This document shows positions 1-8,685 of a stretch of 64,000 bases of DNA, one piece after another (the stretch's first letter is position 1; each line of letters begins with the position of its first letter). The translations under genes and the position numbers were made by a program. Origin of the DNA: Streptomyces albogriseolus (lineage in GTDB: Bacteria; Actinomycetota; Actinomycetes; Streptomycetales; Streptomycetaceae). The stretch covers positions 124,001-188,000 of the forward strand of contig BMVA01000014.1 in NCBI GenBank assembly GCA_014650475.1, given 5' to 3'. The notes under the pieces were generated by a model. The model saw only the letters and a program-made list of their open reading frames with translations, made no database searches and was not told the origin of the DNA.

Positions 1-1120
1 CAAGTACGACCGGATCGAGCTGGAGGCCGAGAAGGACCGGCTGAACGCGGAGATCGAGGAGCTGACCCGGATCCTGGAGTCGGACGCGGAGCTGCGCAAG
101 CTGGTCTCGGCCGAACTGGCCGCGGTGGCGAAGAAGTTCGGCGACGACCGGCGCACCCTGCTGCTGGAGTCGGCCGGCACCCCGGCCGCGGTGCCGCTGC
201 AGGTGGCGGACACCCCGTGCCGGGTGCTGCTGTCGTCCACGGGACTGCTGGCGCGCACCGCCGACGACCGGCCGCTCGCCGACACCTCCGGCGGCAAGCG
301 CGTCAAGCACGACGTGATCGTCTCGGCGGTCCCGGCGACCGCGCGCGGCGAGATCGGCGTGGTCACGTCGGCGGGCCGGCTGCTCCGGGTCAACGTGATC
401 GACCTGCCCCAGCTCCCCGAGTCGATGCCGGTGCCCAACCTGTCGGGCGGTGCGCCGCTGGCGGAGTTCGTGTCCCTGGAGGACGACGAGCAGGTGGTGT
501 GCCTGACCACGCTCGACGAGTCCTCGCCGGGCCTGGCGCTCGGCACCCAGCAGGGCGTGGTCAAGCGCGTGGTGCCCGACTACCCCTCCAACAAGGAGGA
601 GCTCGAGGTCATCACCCTCAAGGAGGGCGACCGGATCGTCGGCGCGACCGAACTGCGCACGGGCGAGGAGGACCTGGTCTTCATCACCGACGACGCGCAG
701 CTGCTGCGCTACCCGGCCTCCGTGGTGCGTCCGCAGGGACGCCCGGCGGGCGGTATGACGGGCATCAAGCTCGGCGAGGGCGCGAAGGTCATCAGCTTCA
801 CGGCGGTCGACCCGGCGGCGGACGCGGTGGTGTTCACGGTCGCGGGCTCGCGCGGCACGCTGGACGACTCGGTGCAGACGACGGCCAAGCTGACCCCGTT
901 CGACCAGTACCCGCGCAAGGGCCGGGCCACCGGCGGTGTGCGCTGCCAGCGGTTCCTGAAGGGCGAGGACTGCCTGTCCCTGGCCTGGGCGGGCCCCATC
1001 CCGGCGCGCGCGGCGCAGAAGAACGGCACGGCGGTGGACCTCCCGGAGATCGACCCGCGCCGGGACGGCTCGGGCGTGTCCCTGGCCAAGACGGTGGCCG
1101 TGGTGGCAGGGCCGGTCTAG
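1..1120 (+). CDS. parC: DNA topoisomerase IV subunit A, C-terminal part (5' end outside window)
   Basis: The reading frame is open from the first bases (codons start at base 2) to TAG at 1118-1120, so about 373 C-terminal residues are present. The first 40 residues are charged and helical, as in the coiled-coil tail of the GyrA/ParC breakage-reunion domain. The rest is a repeated beta-strand region as expected for the DNA-wrapping C-terminal beta-pinwheel, with a GRATGGVR stretch near nt 919-942 resembling a degenerate GyrA box. Topoisomerase IV decatenates daughter chromosomes together with ParE, whose gene lies about 8 kb downstream on the other strand. The gene converges on the CobW gene and shares the bases ctag with it. 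ParC rather than GyrA is inferred from the neighbouring parE and remembered Streptomyces gene order. Confidence 0.85.
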   Translation, partial: KYDRIELEAEKDRLNAEIEELTRILESDAELRKLVSAELAAVAKKFGDDRRTLLLESAGTPAAVPLQVADTPCRVLLSSTGLLARTADDRPLADTSGGKRVKHDVIVSAVPATARGEIGVVTSAGRLLRVNVIDLPQLPESMPVPNLSGGAPLAEFVSLEDDEQVVCLTTLDESSPGLALGTQQGVVKRVVPDYPSNKEELEVITLKEGDRIVGATELRTGEEDLVFITDDAQLLRYPASVVRPQGRPAGGMTGIKLGEGAKVISFTAVDPAADAVVFTVAGSRGTLDDSVQTTAKLTPFDQYPRKGRATGGVRCQRFLKGEDCLSLAWAGPIPARAAQKNGTAVDLPEIDPRRDGSGVSLAKTVAVVAGPV

Positions 1121-2172
1121 GCCGCGGGGTCCTCGGCCTCCTGGACGTAGCGCAGGACGCCCCACATGCCGGCCTCGTCGTCGGCGTGTGGGGCGCCGTC
1201 GCTCACACACCCGTCCAGCTCGGCGCGCAGGGCGCCGGTGTCGAGGCCGGTCCCGATCAGCACGAGCTGCGTCGCCCGCCCGGCGCCGGCCGGCCACGGC
1301 TCCGGGTAGAAGCGGAGGAACCGGCCGACGGCGTGCACGGCGTACCGGTTGCGCAGGTCGTACGGGCCGAAGTCGACGTACCCCTTGATGCGGTACAGCC
1401 CGGCGGGCCTGCTGTCGAGGAAGGCGATGAGGCGCCGGGGGTCGAGCGGCTGCTCGGACACGAAGGAGAGGCTGTCGTAGCCGGCGTGCAGATGGGGGTG
1501 GGTGTCGTGCTCGCAGCCGTCCCGGTGAAGGTCGTCGAAGGACAGCTGCCCGATGCGCTCCTCGCCGGGCCGGCAGTCGAAGAGGAACTCGGGGTCGACC
1601 CGGCCGTGCGTCGCGGACACCACGGCCGCGCGGTCGACGAGGTCCCTGACCGTCTTCAGCACGGGTTCCGGGTCGTCCACCCGGTCGATCTTGTTCACGA
1701 CCACGAGGTCGGCGAGCGCCAGGTGCCGGTCGATGCCGGGGTGCGCGGCCCTGGTCTCGTCGAACTCGGCGGCGTCCACGACCTCGACGAGGCCGCCGTA
1801 GACGATGTTCGGCAGTTCGCTCGCGAGCACCATGCGGACGAGTTCCTGCGGTTCGGCCAGGCCGCTCGCCTCGATGACGATGACGTCGATGCCGGCGGAG
1901 GGGCGGGCGAGCCGCTCCAGGTACTCGTCGAGTTCACTGGCGTCGACGGCGCAGCAGAGGCATCCGTTGCCGAGGGACACGGTGGAGTCGCCGAGGGCGC
2001 CCGCGACGGCCATCGCGTCGATCTCGACGGCCCCGAAGTCGTTCACGACCGCGCCGATACGGCTGCCGCCGCTGCGGTGGAGAAGGTGGTTGAGCAGGGT
2101 GGTCTTTCCCGAGCCGAGGAATCCGGCCAGCACGACCACCGGAATCTGCCGCCCGCTGCTCCGCTCCGACAC
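1117..2172 (-). CDS. CobW/P47K-family GTP-binding metallochaperone
   Basis: The 351-residue protein has a G1 loop GFLGSGKTT (residues 17-25), the CxCC metal-site motif (C71, C73, C74) typical of COG0523 proteins, an NKID guanine-specificity motif near residue 158, and a histidine-rich stretch (HDTHPHLH) before the C-terminal CobW_C domain. Family members are GTPases that deliver or store metals, often zinc or cobalt. The start chosen is GTG at 2172, preceded by a GAGAGGGG ribosome site; an upstream in-frame extension lacks a better site. No Zur-like palindrome is obvious upstream, so the metal cannot be assigned. It ends tail-to-tail with parC with a 4-base overlap. Confidence 0.88.
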   Translation of the reverse strand: MSERSSGRQIPVVVLAGFLGSGKTTLLNHLLHRSGGSRIGAVVNDFGAVEIDAMAVAGALGDSTVSLGNGCLCCAVDASELDEYLERLARPSAGIDVIVIEASGLAEPQELVRMVLASELPNIVYGGLVEVVDAAEFDETRAAHPGIDRHLALADLVVVNKIDRVDDPEPVLKTVRDLVDRAAVVSATHGRVDPEFLFDCRPGEERIGQLSFDDLHRDGCEHDTHPHLHAGYDSLSFVSEQPLDPRRLIAFLDSRPAGLYRIKGYVDFGPYDLRNRYAVHAVGRFLRFYPEPWPAGAGRATQLVLIGTGLDTGALRAELDGCVSDGAPHADDEAGMWGVLRYVQEAEDPAA

Positions 2173-2491
2173 ACGACCCCTCTCACACCTGTGCGCACAC
2201 CGGCTCGCTGACGGCGTGCGCACGGACGAACGACTGACGGTCCAGGATACGAGTACCCGCAACGACCCCGAAGTGAACGATTGTTAGCAGCATTCGCGGG
2301 GCAGACGTCTGGCAAGGCGCCGGATTGTGCGACCCTCGCTTCCCTCCGTGCGCCTCCTCTCCGCCTTCCCGCCGATCAGAGCCGCTCGGCACCCTGGAAG
2401 GCGGCAAGCGCCGCCCACCGCTCGCCGGTTCCCTGAAGTCGACCCATCACCCGACGACCGGCGGACGGCGGCCTGATCGGGGGTATTTGAC
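2173..2491. other. intergenic region between divergent genes
   Basis: This 319-bp gap separates the divergent CobW and DUF6082 genes and must hold both promoters. It is slightly less GC-rich than coding DNA. Open frames here lack ribosome sites or family resemblance. I see no clear -10/-35 pair, hairpin or repeat. Confidence 0.5.
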
Positions 2492-3049
2492 ATGGGCACA
2501 AAGAGCGTGGGGCTGCGGAGGTTCCAGTCCGTCACCGCAGTCGGTCTGGGGATGGTCGCAGGGGTATGCGCTGCGGTGGCAGCACAGCGGAACGCGTTGG
2601 ACGCGATCAATCGGCGCCTTGAGCGCCTGGAAGAACAGGCCGGCCATCAGCAGCGGGCCAACCTGGCCATGCAGCAGCGGCAGCACTGGGAGTTGCTGAG
2701 CAAAGCCATCGACGACCCGGAACTGGCCGAGGTCCTGGACCACTACGAGGTACCGGTTCCCGCCCAGAAGCGCCGCCAGTACTTGTTCGCCAACGCTCAG
2801 TACACGAACCTGCTCTGCTACTACAGGATCGGCAACATTCCACTGGACGAGTTCTTCATGCACGCCAGAGGCATGTTCCAGAACCCGCACATGCGGGATT
2901 ACTGGGAGGCCACCCGTCATCAGCGTGCCAGCCTCCGGGGAACGGAAGAAGCCAAGCTCGGCGAGATGATCGACGACCTGCTGTCGCAACTGGACGAGGC
3001 GGACACCGACGAATGGTGGGTGGTGGGGACCCCACCCACCGATACGTGA
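2492..3049 (+). CDS. DUF6082-family membrane-anchored protein
   Basis: The 185-residue protein has a short basic N-terminus, one membrane segment (about residues 13-32), a coiled-coil stretch with heptad-like leucines (about 36-75) and a soluble alpha-helical C-terminal domain with YYRIGNIPLDEFF and HMRDYWEATR motifs. This arrangement is what I recall for the actinobacterial DUF6082 family; no biochemical role is known. ATG at 2492 follows GGGGG about 11 bases upstream. It converges on the small gene at 3051 with a 1-bp gap. Confidence 0.75.
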   Translation: MGTKSVGLRRFQSVTAVGLGMVAGVCAAVAAQRNALDAINRRLERLEEQAGHQQRANLAMQQRQHWELLSKAIDDPELAEVLDHYEVPVPAQKRRQYLFANAQYTNLLCYYRIGNIPLDEFFMHARGMFQNPHMRDYWEATRHQRASLRGTEEAKLGEMIDDLLSQLDEADTDEWWVVGTPPTDT

Positions 3050-3050
3050 C

Positions 3051-3290
3051 CTACGCGTCCGGGATGTCAGCCTTTGCCTTGATCAGGGTTTCCCTGGTGA
3101 TCACGACGATGCGTTCGTAGTCGGCACGTGCGGCATCTGCGGGAAGCTGGGAATCCAGTGAATCAGTGGCGTCCGTACCAATGACGGCGAAATTCCCGTC
3201 AGCCAACTCGAAGAGGTCGGGGCAGGTCGCCCCAGTGGTACTGCCTCGAAGACGCGGAGCGACGCCGAGACGGCGAACGATCTGACTCAC
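3051..3290 (-). CDS. small conserved acidic Streptomyces protein
   Basis: This encodes 79 residues starting at GTG 3290, which is preceded by AGAGGA. It contains a CPDLFELADGNFAVIGTD core and ends with a YERIVVITRETLIKAK helix. Proteins like this occur in many Streptomyces beside XRE regulators, DUF397 or DUF6879 genes (from memory), but here no such regulator is adjacent. The function is unknown. The longer frame back to 3425 lacks a ribosome site and has an atypical composition. Confidence 0.65.
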   Translation of the reverse strand: MSQIVRRLGVAPRLRGSTTGATCPDLFELADGNFAVIGTDATDSLDSQLPADAARADYERIVVITRETLIKAKADIPDA

Positions 3291-3599
3291 TGATTTCCTC
3301 TGTTCTCTTGGCACGAGCACCAGCGCTCGATGCCGCGCGACGCGCGAGCGTATCTTTGCAGGTCCGCACCGCTGGAGAAAACAGGCGCACAGGGGTGGAA
3401 GGCGGTCGCGCCGAGAACGTAACACCCCCGCAACCCGAAGGCGTGAGGCGTCACTTTCCCGGAATAGCCCTCAAGGGTGACAAGTGCGCGAAGAATCGAT
3501 ACTCATTCGCATTCTCGACATACGTCACAGAGACAGGGCGCACTGCAGCTCGGTGGGCCGACAAGGCACTGGAGCGCCACTCAGGTTAGGCTCACCTCT
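3291..3599. other. intergenic region, relatively AT-rich, ends in an iron box
   Basis: These 309 bp lie between the divergent small acidic gene and the sucrase/ferredoxin-like gene. Open frames inside it have no ribosome site or recognisable family. The part from about 3470 to 3535 is AT-rich for this genome. The 3' end carries the iron-box-like palindrome annotated separately. Confidence 0.5.
3581..3599 (+). promoter_or_regulatory. candidate IdeR/DmdR iron box overlapping a promoter -10
   Basis: TCAGGTTAGGCTCACCTCT matches the DmdR1/IdeR consensus (about TTAGGTTAGGCTMACCTAA) at roughly 16 of 19 positions. It abuts the GTG start at 3600. TAGGCT inside it (3587-3592) could be the -10 box of a leaderless transcript starting at or near the GTG. 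Fe2+-bound repressor there would block transcription when iron is plentiful. Consensus recalled from the literature; binding is inferred. Confidence 0.65.
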
Positions 3600-4541
3600 G
3601 TGAGTAGCACGTGCTCAACCGTCTCCCGCGAGCTCGACGAGCCCGTCGCGGGGACCGCGGCGACCGCGCGTACCTGGCTCTTGCTGGAGCAGCCCGGCCC
3701 GTGGGGGGCGAAGGCGCTCACGTCGAGCCACCTCGATCCCGCCCTGGGCCGCGCCCTGGAGGCCGCCGCCAAGGGCACGGGCGTACGCATCGCCCTCATC
3801 AGGCGTCCCGGACGCCACGCGGACAGCCGTATGCCCTCCACGCGCCGCGTGTACGTCGCCCACACCGTCCCGGGCGACGTCTGGCTGCACACCGCGACCG
3901 CCACCGATCCCGCCCGCCTGCTCGACCTCGACTTCCCGGCCCTCGGCCGCGGCGAGGCCGCGAGTTTTGACGCGGCGCTGGGCGGCGCACCCCATGACGG
4001 CGCCCCCCTCGCCCTCGTCTGCACCAACGGCAAGCGCGACCGTTGCTGCGCCCTGCTCGGCAGGCCCCTCGCGGCCGAGCTGGCCTCCTCCGGCGTCGAG
4101 GGCGTCTGGGAGGTCACCCATCTCGGGGGCCACCGCTTCTCCCCCACCGTGCTGGTGCTGCCGTACGGCTACGCGTACGGGCGGGCGGAGGCGCATGCCG
4201 TCAAGGAGGTGCTGTGCGGCGTGCGGGAGGGCCGGATCGTCACCGAGGGATGCCGGGGCGCCTCCGCGTGGGAGCGGCCCGGCCAGGCGGCCGAGCTGGC
4301 CGTGCGGCGCGCCGTGCGCGAGGACGCCGCGCAGGCGCTGAGCGTCGTCCGGACGGAGGGCGCGGCGCCCCGCTGGGAGGTGACCGTCGCCCACGTGGAC
4401 GGGCGACGCTGGCGCGTCGAGGTCGCCCAGGGCGCGTCCCTGCCGCCGCGGCCGGAGAGCTGCGGCTCGGTACTCGGCTCGCCCGCGCGGATGGACGTCG
4501 TCGACGTCCATGCGCTCACCCCCGCGGCCATGGCCGGCTGA
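3600..4541 (+). CDS. sucrase/ferredoxin-like family protein (thioredoxin-like 2Fe-2S fold)
   Basis: The 313-residue protein belongs to the Suc_Fer-like family (PF06999). Visible hallmarks are the cysteine motif CTNGKRDRCC (about residues 138-147) and the HLGGHRFSPT motif about 30 residues later, which together resemble the thioredoxin-like [2Fe-2S] ferredoxin fold, followed by a C-terminal variable domain. Members are proposed redox or iron-handling proteins. GTG 3600 was chosen because an iron box and a -10-like hexamer end exactly there. No ribosome site precedes it, so the mRNA may be leaderless. The in-frame ATG at 3477 would put the operator inside the gene and is disfavoured. Confidence 0.82.
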   Translation: MSSTCSTVSRELDEPVAGTAATARTWLLLEQPGPWGAKALTSSHLDPALGRALEAAAKGTGVRIALIRRPGRHADSRMPSTRRVYVAHTVPGDVWLHTATATDPARLLDLDFPALGRGEAASFDAALGGAPHDGAPLALVCTNGKRDRCCALLGRPLAAELASSGVEGVWEVTHLGGHRFSPTVLVLPYGYAYGRAEAHAVKEVLCGVREGRIVTEGCRGASAWERPGQAAELAVRRAVREDAAQALSVVRTEGAAPRWEVTVAHVDGRRWRVEVAQGASLPPRPESCGSVLGSPARMDVVDVHALTPAAMAG

Positions 4542-4608
4542 CCGACCGCCGGGAGAAGCACGTCACACCCCCTACGGCACCTCCGCCTCCCCCGCGTACC
4601 GTCGGGGC

Positions 4609-6282
4609 ATGACCCGCACAGTCCCCGCTCGCCGTCTGCGCCTCGGCCTGCCGCGGCGGGTGTTCTCCCAGGTCCTGCTGATGCAGGTGGCGATCGCCGC
4701 GGGCGTCGCCGTGCTGGCGACCGGCCTGTTCCTCGCGCCGCTCGGCGAGCAGCTCGACGACCAGGCGATGCGCCGGGCCCTGGCGATCGCGCAGACCACC
4801 GCCCAGCAGCCGCAGATCGCGGAGGACCTGCGCGCCACGGGGCCCACACCCGGCGGGCCGGTGCAGCAGGAGGCGGAGCGGATCCGGCGGGCCACCGGGG
4901 CGGAGTACGTGGTGGTGCTGGACCGGCGGGGCGTGCGCTGGTCGCACACCGACCCGGAGCGGATCGGCGGACTGGTGTCCACCGACCCCGGTGAGGCGCT
5001 GGCCGGCCGCGAGGTCATGGAGATCGACGAGGGCACCCTGGGCCGCACCGCGCGCGGCAAGGTCCCGCTGCGGAACGCCGGCGGCGAGGTCATCGGCGCG
5101 GTCTCGGTCGGCATCGCCTACGACAGCGTCCGCGCCCGGCTGATCCACGCCATCCCGGGGCTGCTCGCCTACGCGGGCGGCGCCCTCGCGGTGGGCGCGC
5201 TCGCGGCCTGGCTGATCTCCCGGCGCGTCCAGCGGCAGACCCGCGACCTGGCCTTCTCCGACATCGCCGCGCTGCTCGCGGAGCGCGAGGCGATGCTGCA
5301 CGGCATCCGGGAGGGCGTCGTGGCCCTGGACCGCGACGGGCGCGTCCGCCTGCTGAACGACGAGGCGCAGCGGCTGCTGGGCATCGGCGAGGAGGCCGTC
5401 GGCAGCTCGCCGGACGAGGCGCTGGGCGCGGGCCGCACGGCCGACGTGCTGGCGGGGCGGGTGACCGGCACCGACCTGCTCACCGTCCGCGGGCAGCGGG
5501 TGCTGGTCGCGAACCGCATGCCGACCGACGACGGCGGCGCCGTGGCCACCCTGCGCGACCGGACCGAACTGGACCAGCTGGGCCGGGAGCTCGACTCCAC
5601 GCGCGGGCTGATCGACGCGCTGCGTGCCCAGGACCACGAGCACGCGAACCGTATGCACACCCTGCTGGGGCTGCTGGAGCTGGAGATGTACGAGGACGCG
5701 GTGGAGTTCGTCGGCGAGGTGGTGGGCGACCACCGGGCCACGTCGGAGCAGGTCACGGAGAGGATCCGGGACCCGCTGCTGGCGGCGCTGCTGGTGGGCA
5801 AGGCGACGGTGGCGGCCGAGCGCGGGGCGGCGCTGCGGCTGTCGGACCGGTCCCGCCTGCCGGACCGGCTGGTCGACCCGCGGGGGCTGGTGACCGTCGT
5901 GGGCAACCTGGTGGACAACGCCCTGGACGCCGTCGCCGGTACGCCCGACGCGCGCGTGGAGGTCGAGTTGCGCGCCGAGGGCCGTACGGCGGTGCTCGTG
6001 GTCCGGGACACCGGCCCCGGTGTGCCGCCCGAGCGGCGGGAGCTGATCTTCACCGAGGGGTGGTCCACCAAGGAGCCGCCCGGCCACCGTGAGCGGGGCA
6101 TCGGACTGCCTCTGGTGCGCCGGCTCGCGCACCGGCACGGGGGCGACGCGCGCGTGGGCGAGGCGCCGGGCGGGGGCGCGGAGTTCACCGTCGTGCTGCC
6201 GGAGGCACTGACCGAGCCGGAGCCGCCGGCCGCCCTCACGGGCGCCGCCGCCCGGCCCGCCGGACCCGAGGAGGCGCGGTGA
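4609..6282 (+). CDS. CitA/DcuS-type sensor histidine kinase
   Basis: The 557-residue protein has a first TM segment (about 18-40), an extracytoplasmic PAS-like sensor with a VVVLDRRGVRWSHTDPERIG motif, a second TM (about 180-203), a cytoplasmic PAS domain (MLHGIREGVVALDRDGRV) and an H-box RAQDHEHANRMHTLLGLLEL of the CitA/DcuS/MalK subfamily. The catalytic domain has N-box DNALDAV and G-boxes DTGPGVPPE and GIGLPLV. Such kinases sense di- or tricarboxylates. ATG 4609 was chosen over upstream ATG 4510, which overlaps the preceding gene. Its stop overlaps the regulator start by GTGA, implying translational coupling. Confidence 0.9.
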   Translation: MTRTVPARRLRLGLPRRVFSQVLLMQVAIAAGVAVLATGLFLAPLGEQLDDQAMRRALAIAQTTAQQPQIAEDLRATGPTPGGPVQQEAERIRRATGAEYVVVLDRRGVRWSHTDPERIGGLVSTDPGEALAGREVMEIDEGTLGRTARGKVPLRNAGGEVIGAVSVGIAYDSVRARLIHAIPGLLAYAGGALAVGALAAWLISRRVQRQTRDLAFSDIAALLAEREAMLHGIREGVVALDRDGRVRLLNDEAQRLLGIGEEAVGSSPDEALGAGRTADVLAGRVTGTDLLTVRGQRVLVANRMPTDDGGAVATLRDRTELDQLGRELDSTRGLIDALRAQDHEHANRMHTLLGLLELEMYEDAVEFVGEVVGDHRATSEQVTERIRDPLLAALLVGKATVAAERGAALRLSDRSRLPDRLVDPRGLVTVVGNLVDNALDAVAGTPDARVEVELRAEGRTAVLVVRDTGPGVPPERRELIFTEGWSTKEPPGHRERGIGLPLVRRLAHRHGGDARVGEAPGGGAEFTVVLPEALTEPEPPAALTGAAARPAGPEEAR

Positions 6283-6959
6283 TCGAGGTCCTGGTGGTGG
6301 ACGACGACGTCCGGGTGGCGCGGGTCAACGCGGCCTACGTCGACAAGGTGCCCGGCTTCCACGCCGTGCGTCCGGCGCACAGCGCGGCCGAGGCGCTGGA
6401 GCGGGTGGAGACGCTTCCCCGGGTGGATCTCGTCCTCATGGACCACTATCTGCCCGACGAGACGGGGCTGGACGTCGTGAGGGAGATGCGGCGGCGCGGC
6501 CATCAGGCCGACGTGATCATGGTGACGGCGGCCCGGGACGTGGCGACGGTGCAGGCGGCGATGCGGCACGGCGCGCTGCAGTACCTGGTCAAGCCGTTCG
6601 CCTTCGCCGGGCTGCGGGGCAAGCTGGAGGCGTACGCGCGGCTGCGCCGCACCCTGGACGGCGGCGGCGAGGCGGAGCAGGCGGAGGTGGACCGCATCTT
6701 CGGCGCGCTGTCCGAGTCGACCGAGCCGCAGCTGCCCAAGGGGCACTCCCCCACCACGGCGGACCTCGTGCGCCGGGCGCTGACGGCCGCCGAAGGGCCG
6801 CTGTCGGCCCAGGAGATCGCCGAGCGCACCGGTGTGAGCCGGCAGACCGCCCAGCGCTATCTGAAGCTGCTGGAGCGCACGGGACGGGCCACGCTGACCC
6901 TGCGGTACGGGGACGCGGGCCGCCCGGAACACCGTTACGTGTGGGCGACCCGCGCCTGA
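6279..6959 (+). CDS. CitB/DcuR-type response regulator
   Basis: The 226-residue protein has a receiver domain with acidic pocket D8-D10, phospho-acceptor D55 (LMDHYLP), a conserved Thr in MVTAA and Lys in YLVKPF. Its C-terminal helix-turn-helix domain contains SAQEIAERTGVSRQTAQRYLKLLE (about 175-198), as in CitB/DcuR regulators. Partner of the kinase at 4609-6282. It converges on the acetate-type symporter pair, a possible target, but that is only positional inference. Confidence 0.9.
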   Translation: MIEVLVVDDDVRVARVNAAYVDKVPGFHAVRPAHSAAEALERVETLPRVDLVLMDHYLPDETGLDVVREMRRRGHQADVIMVTAARDVATVQAAMRHGALQYLVKPFAFAGLRGKLEAYARLRRTLDGGGEAEQAEVDRIFGALSESTEPQLPKGHSPTTADLVRRALTAAEGPLSAQEIAERTGVSRQTAQRYLKLLERTGRATLTLRYGDAGRPEHRYVWATRA

Positions 6960-7018
6960 GGCACGGCTCGTGGGGGCGGGGGGAAGGAACCGTGCCCCCC
7001 TTCCGTACGGATGCCGAC

Positions 7019-7081
7019 GCCGTACGTCTCCGGTCGGCGGCCGTGCGTCCCCTGTTGGCGGCTGTACGTCTCCTTACGGCC
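7019..7081 (+). repeat. three tandem imperfect 21-bp repeats
   Basis: Units begin at 7019 (gccgtacgtctccggtcggc), 7040 and 7061 and share the pattern GCYGTRCGTCYCC. The period of 21 bp equals two helical turns. The array lies in the convergent gap between the CitB-type regulator and actP, downstream of both genes. Confidence 0.55.
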
Positions 7082-7092
7082 GGCGCCGTCCG

Positions 7093-8685
7093 TCAGGCCG
7101 CGCCCGCGCCGGTCAGTGAGCGCACCTCGGTCTCGGCGTGGCGGGCCTCGTCGGGGACCTCGGCGGAGGTGACCGTGCCGAGCCAGCCGGCGAGGAAGCC
7201 CAGCGGGATGGAGACCAGTCCCGGGTTCTGCAGCGGGAAGAGCTGGACGTCGACGCCGGGGAAGAGGGAGTCGGGGCTGCCGGACACGACCGGGGACAGC
7301 AGCACCAGCACCACCGCCGGGATCAGGCCGCCGTAGACGGACCATACGGCGCCGCGGGTGGTGAAGCCGCGCCAGAACAGCGAGTAGAGCAGCACGGGCA
7401 GGTTCGCGGACGCGGCGACGGCGAAGGCGAGGCCGACGAGGAACGCGACGTTGAGGTCGCGGGCCAGCAGGCCGAGGGCGATCGCGACGACGCCGATGCC
7501 GACCGCGGCGACGCGTGCGACGGCGACCTCGCTGCGGGGCTTGCCGGCGGGGCGGCGCAGGGAGGCGTACAGGTCGTGGGCGACGGAGGCCGAGGAGGCG
7601 AGCGTGATCCCGGCGACCACGGCGAGGATGGTGGCGAAGGCGACCGCGGCGACGACCGCGAAGAGGACCGTTCCGCCGGTGGTGCCGGCGCCGCCGCCCA
7701 GGTCGAGCGCGAGCAGCGGGACCGCCGTGTTGCCCGACGCGTGCGAGGCGCGCACGGCGTCCGGGCCGATGAGGGCGGCGGCGCCGAAGCCGAGCACGAT
7801 GGTCATCAGGTAGAAGCCGCCGATGAGTCCGATCGCCCAGACCACGGACCGCCGGGCGGCGCGCGCGGTGGGGACGGTGTAGAAGCGGGACAGGATGTGC
7901 GGCAGGCCCGCCGTGCCGAGCACCAGGGCGAGTCCGAGGCTGATGAAGTCGAAGCGGGCGGTCCAGTCGCCGCCGTAGGCGAGGCCGGGGGCGAGGAACG
8001 CGTCGCCGTGGCCGCTGCGTTCGGCGGCGGTGTGCAGCAGGCGGTTGACGTCCCCGTGGAAGCGCAGCAGGACGAGGACGGTCAGGGTCACGGTGCCGCC
8101 GAGCAGCAGGACCGCCTTGACGATCTGGATCCAGGTGGTGGCGCGCATGCCGCCGAGCGACACGTAGATCACCATGAGCGCGCCGACGCCGACCACGGTC
8201 CAGGCCTGCACGGCCTCGCCGGTGCCGCCGAGGAGCAGCGCGACGAGGCTGCCCGCGCCGACCATCTGCGCCACCAGGTACAGCACGGAGACGGCGACGG
8301 AGGAGGTGCCGGCGGCGATGCGCACCGGCCGCTCCCGCATCCGGGCGGCGACCACGTCGGCGAGTGTGAACCGGCCGCAGTTGCGGACCAGTTCGGCGAC
8401 GAGGAACAGCACGACCAGCCAGGCCACGAGGAAGCCCACCGAGTAGAGCATCCCGTCGTAGCCGACGAGGGCGATGAGGCCGGAGATGCCGAGGAAGGAG
8501 GCGGCCGACATGTAGTCGCCGGCGATGGCAAAACCGTTCTCCATCGGCGAGAAGAGACGGTTGCCCGCGTAGAACTCCTCGGCGGAGCCCTGGCGGTGGC
8601 GGCTCACCCAGGTGGTGATGACCAGGGTGACGGCGACGAACGCGCTGAACAGCAGCAGGGCGGTGGTCCGGTGGTCGGTCGTCAT
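7093..8685 (-). CDS. sodium:solute symporter, acetate permease type (ActP-like)
   Basis: The 530-residue polytopic membrane protein of the SSS family has about 13 TM segments. Hallmarks are the EFYAGNRLFSPMENGFAIAGDYMSAASFLG region after TM1 and LGTAGLPHILSRFYTVPTARAARRS in mid-protein, both typical of ActP-type monocarboxylate/acetate uptake carriers. Its ATG overlaps the stop of the upstream DUF485 gene (ATGA), the usual yjcH-actP arrangement. Confidence 0.88.
   Translation of the reverse strand: MTTDHRTTALLLFSAFVAVTLVITTWVSRHRQGSAEEFYAGNRLFSPMENGFAIAGDYMSAASFLGISGLIALVGYDGMLYSVGFLVAWLVVLFLVAELVRNCGRFTLADVVAARMRERPVRIAAGTSSVAVSVLYLVAQMVGAGSLVALLLGGTGEAVQAWTVVGVGALMVIYVSLGGMRATTWIQIVKAVLLLGGTVTLTVLVLLRFHGDVNRLLHTAAERSGHGDAFLAPGLAYGGDWTARFDFISLGLALVLGTAGLPHILSRFYTVPTARAARRSVVWAIGLIGGFYLMTIVLGFGAAALIGPDAVRASHASGNTAVPLLALDLGGGAGTTGGTVLFAVVAAVAFATILAVVAGITLASSASVAHDLYASLRRPAGKPRSEVAVARVAAVGIGVVAIALGLLARDLNVAFLVGLAFAVAASANLPVLLYSLFWRGFTTRGAVWSVYGGLIPAVVLVLLSPVVSGSPDSLFPGVDVQLFPLQNPGLVSIPLGFLAGWLGTVTSAEVPDEARHAETEVRSLTGAGAA

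Noticed and set aside
217-2211. Long plus-strand open frame of 664 codons overlapping parC and the CobW gene
   Set aside because: It is a GC-bias shadow: Arg/Gly/Ala-rich, no domain, overlapping two well-supported genes.
3308-3589. 93-codon plus-strand frame upstream of the sucrase/ferredoxin-like gene
   Set aside because: No ribosome site or family resemblance; it overlaps the probable promoter and iron box.
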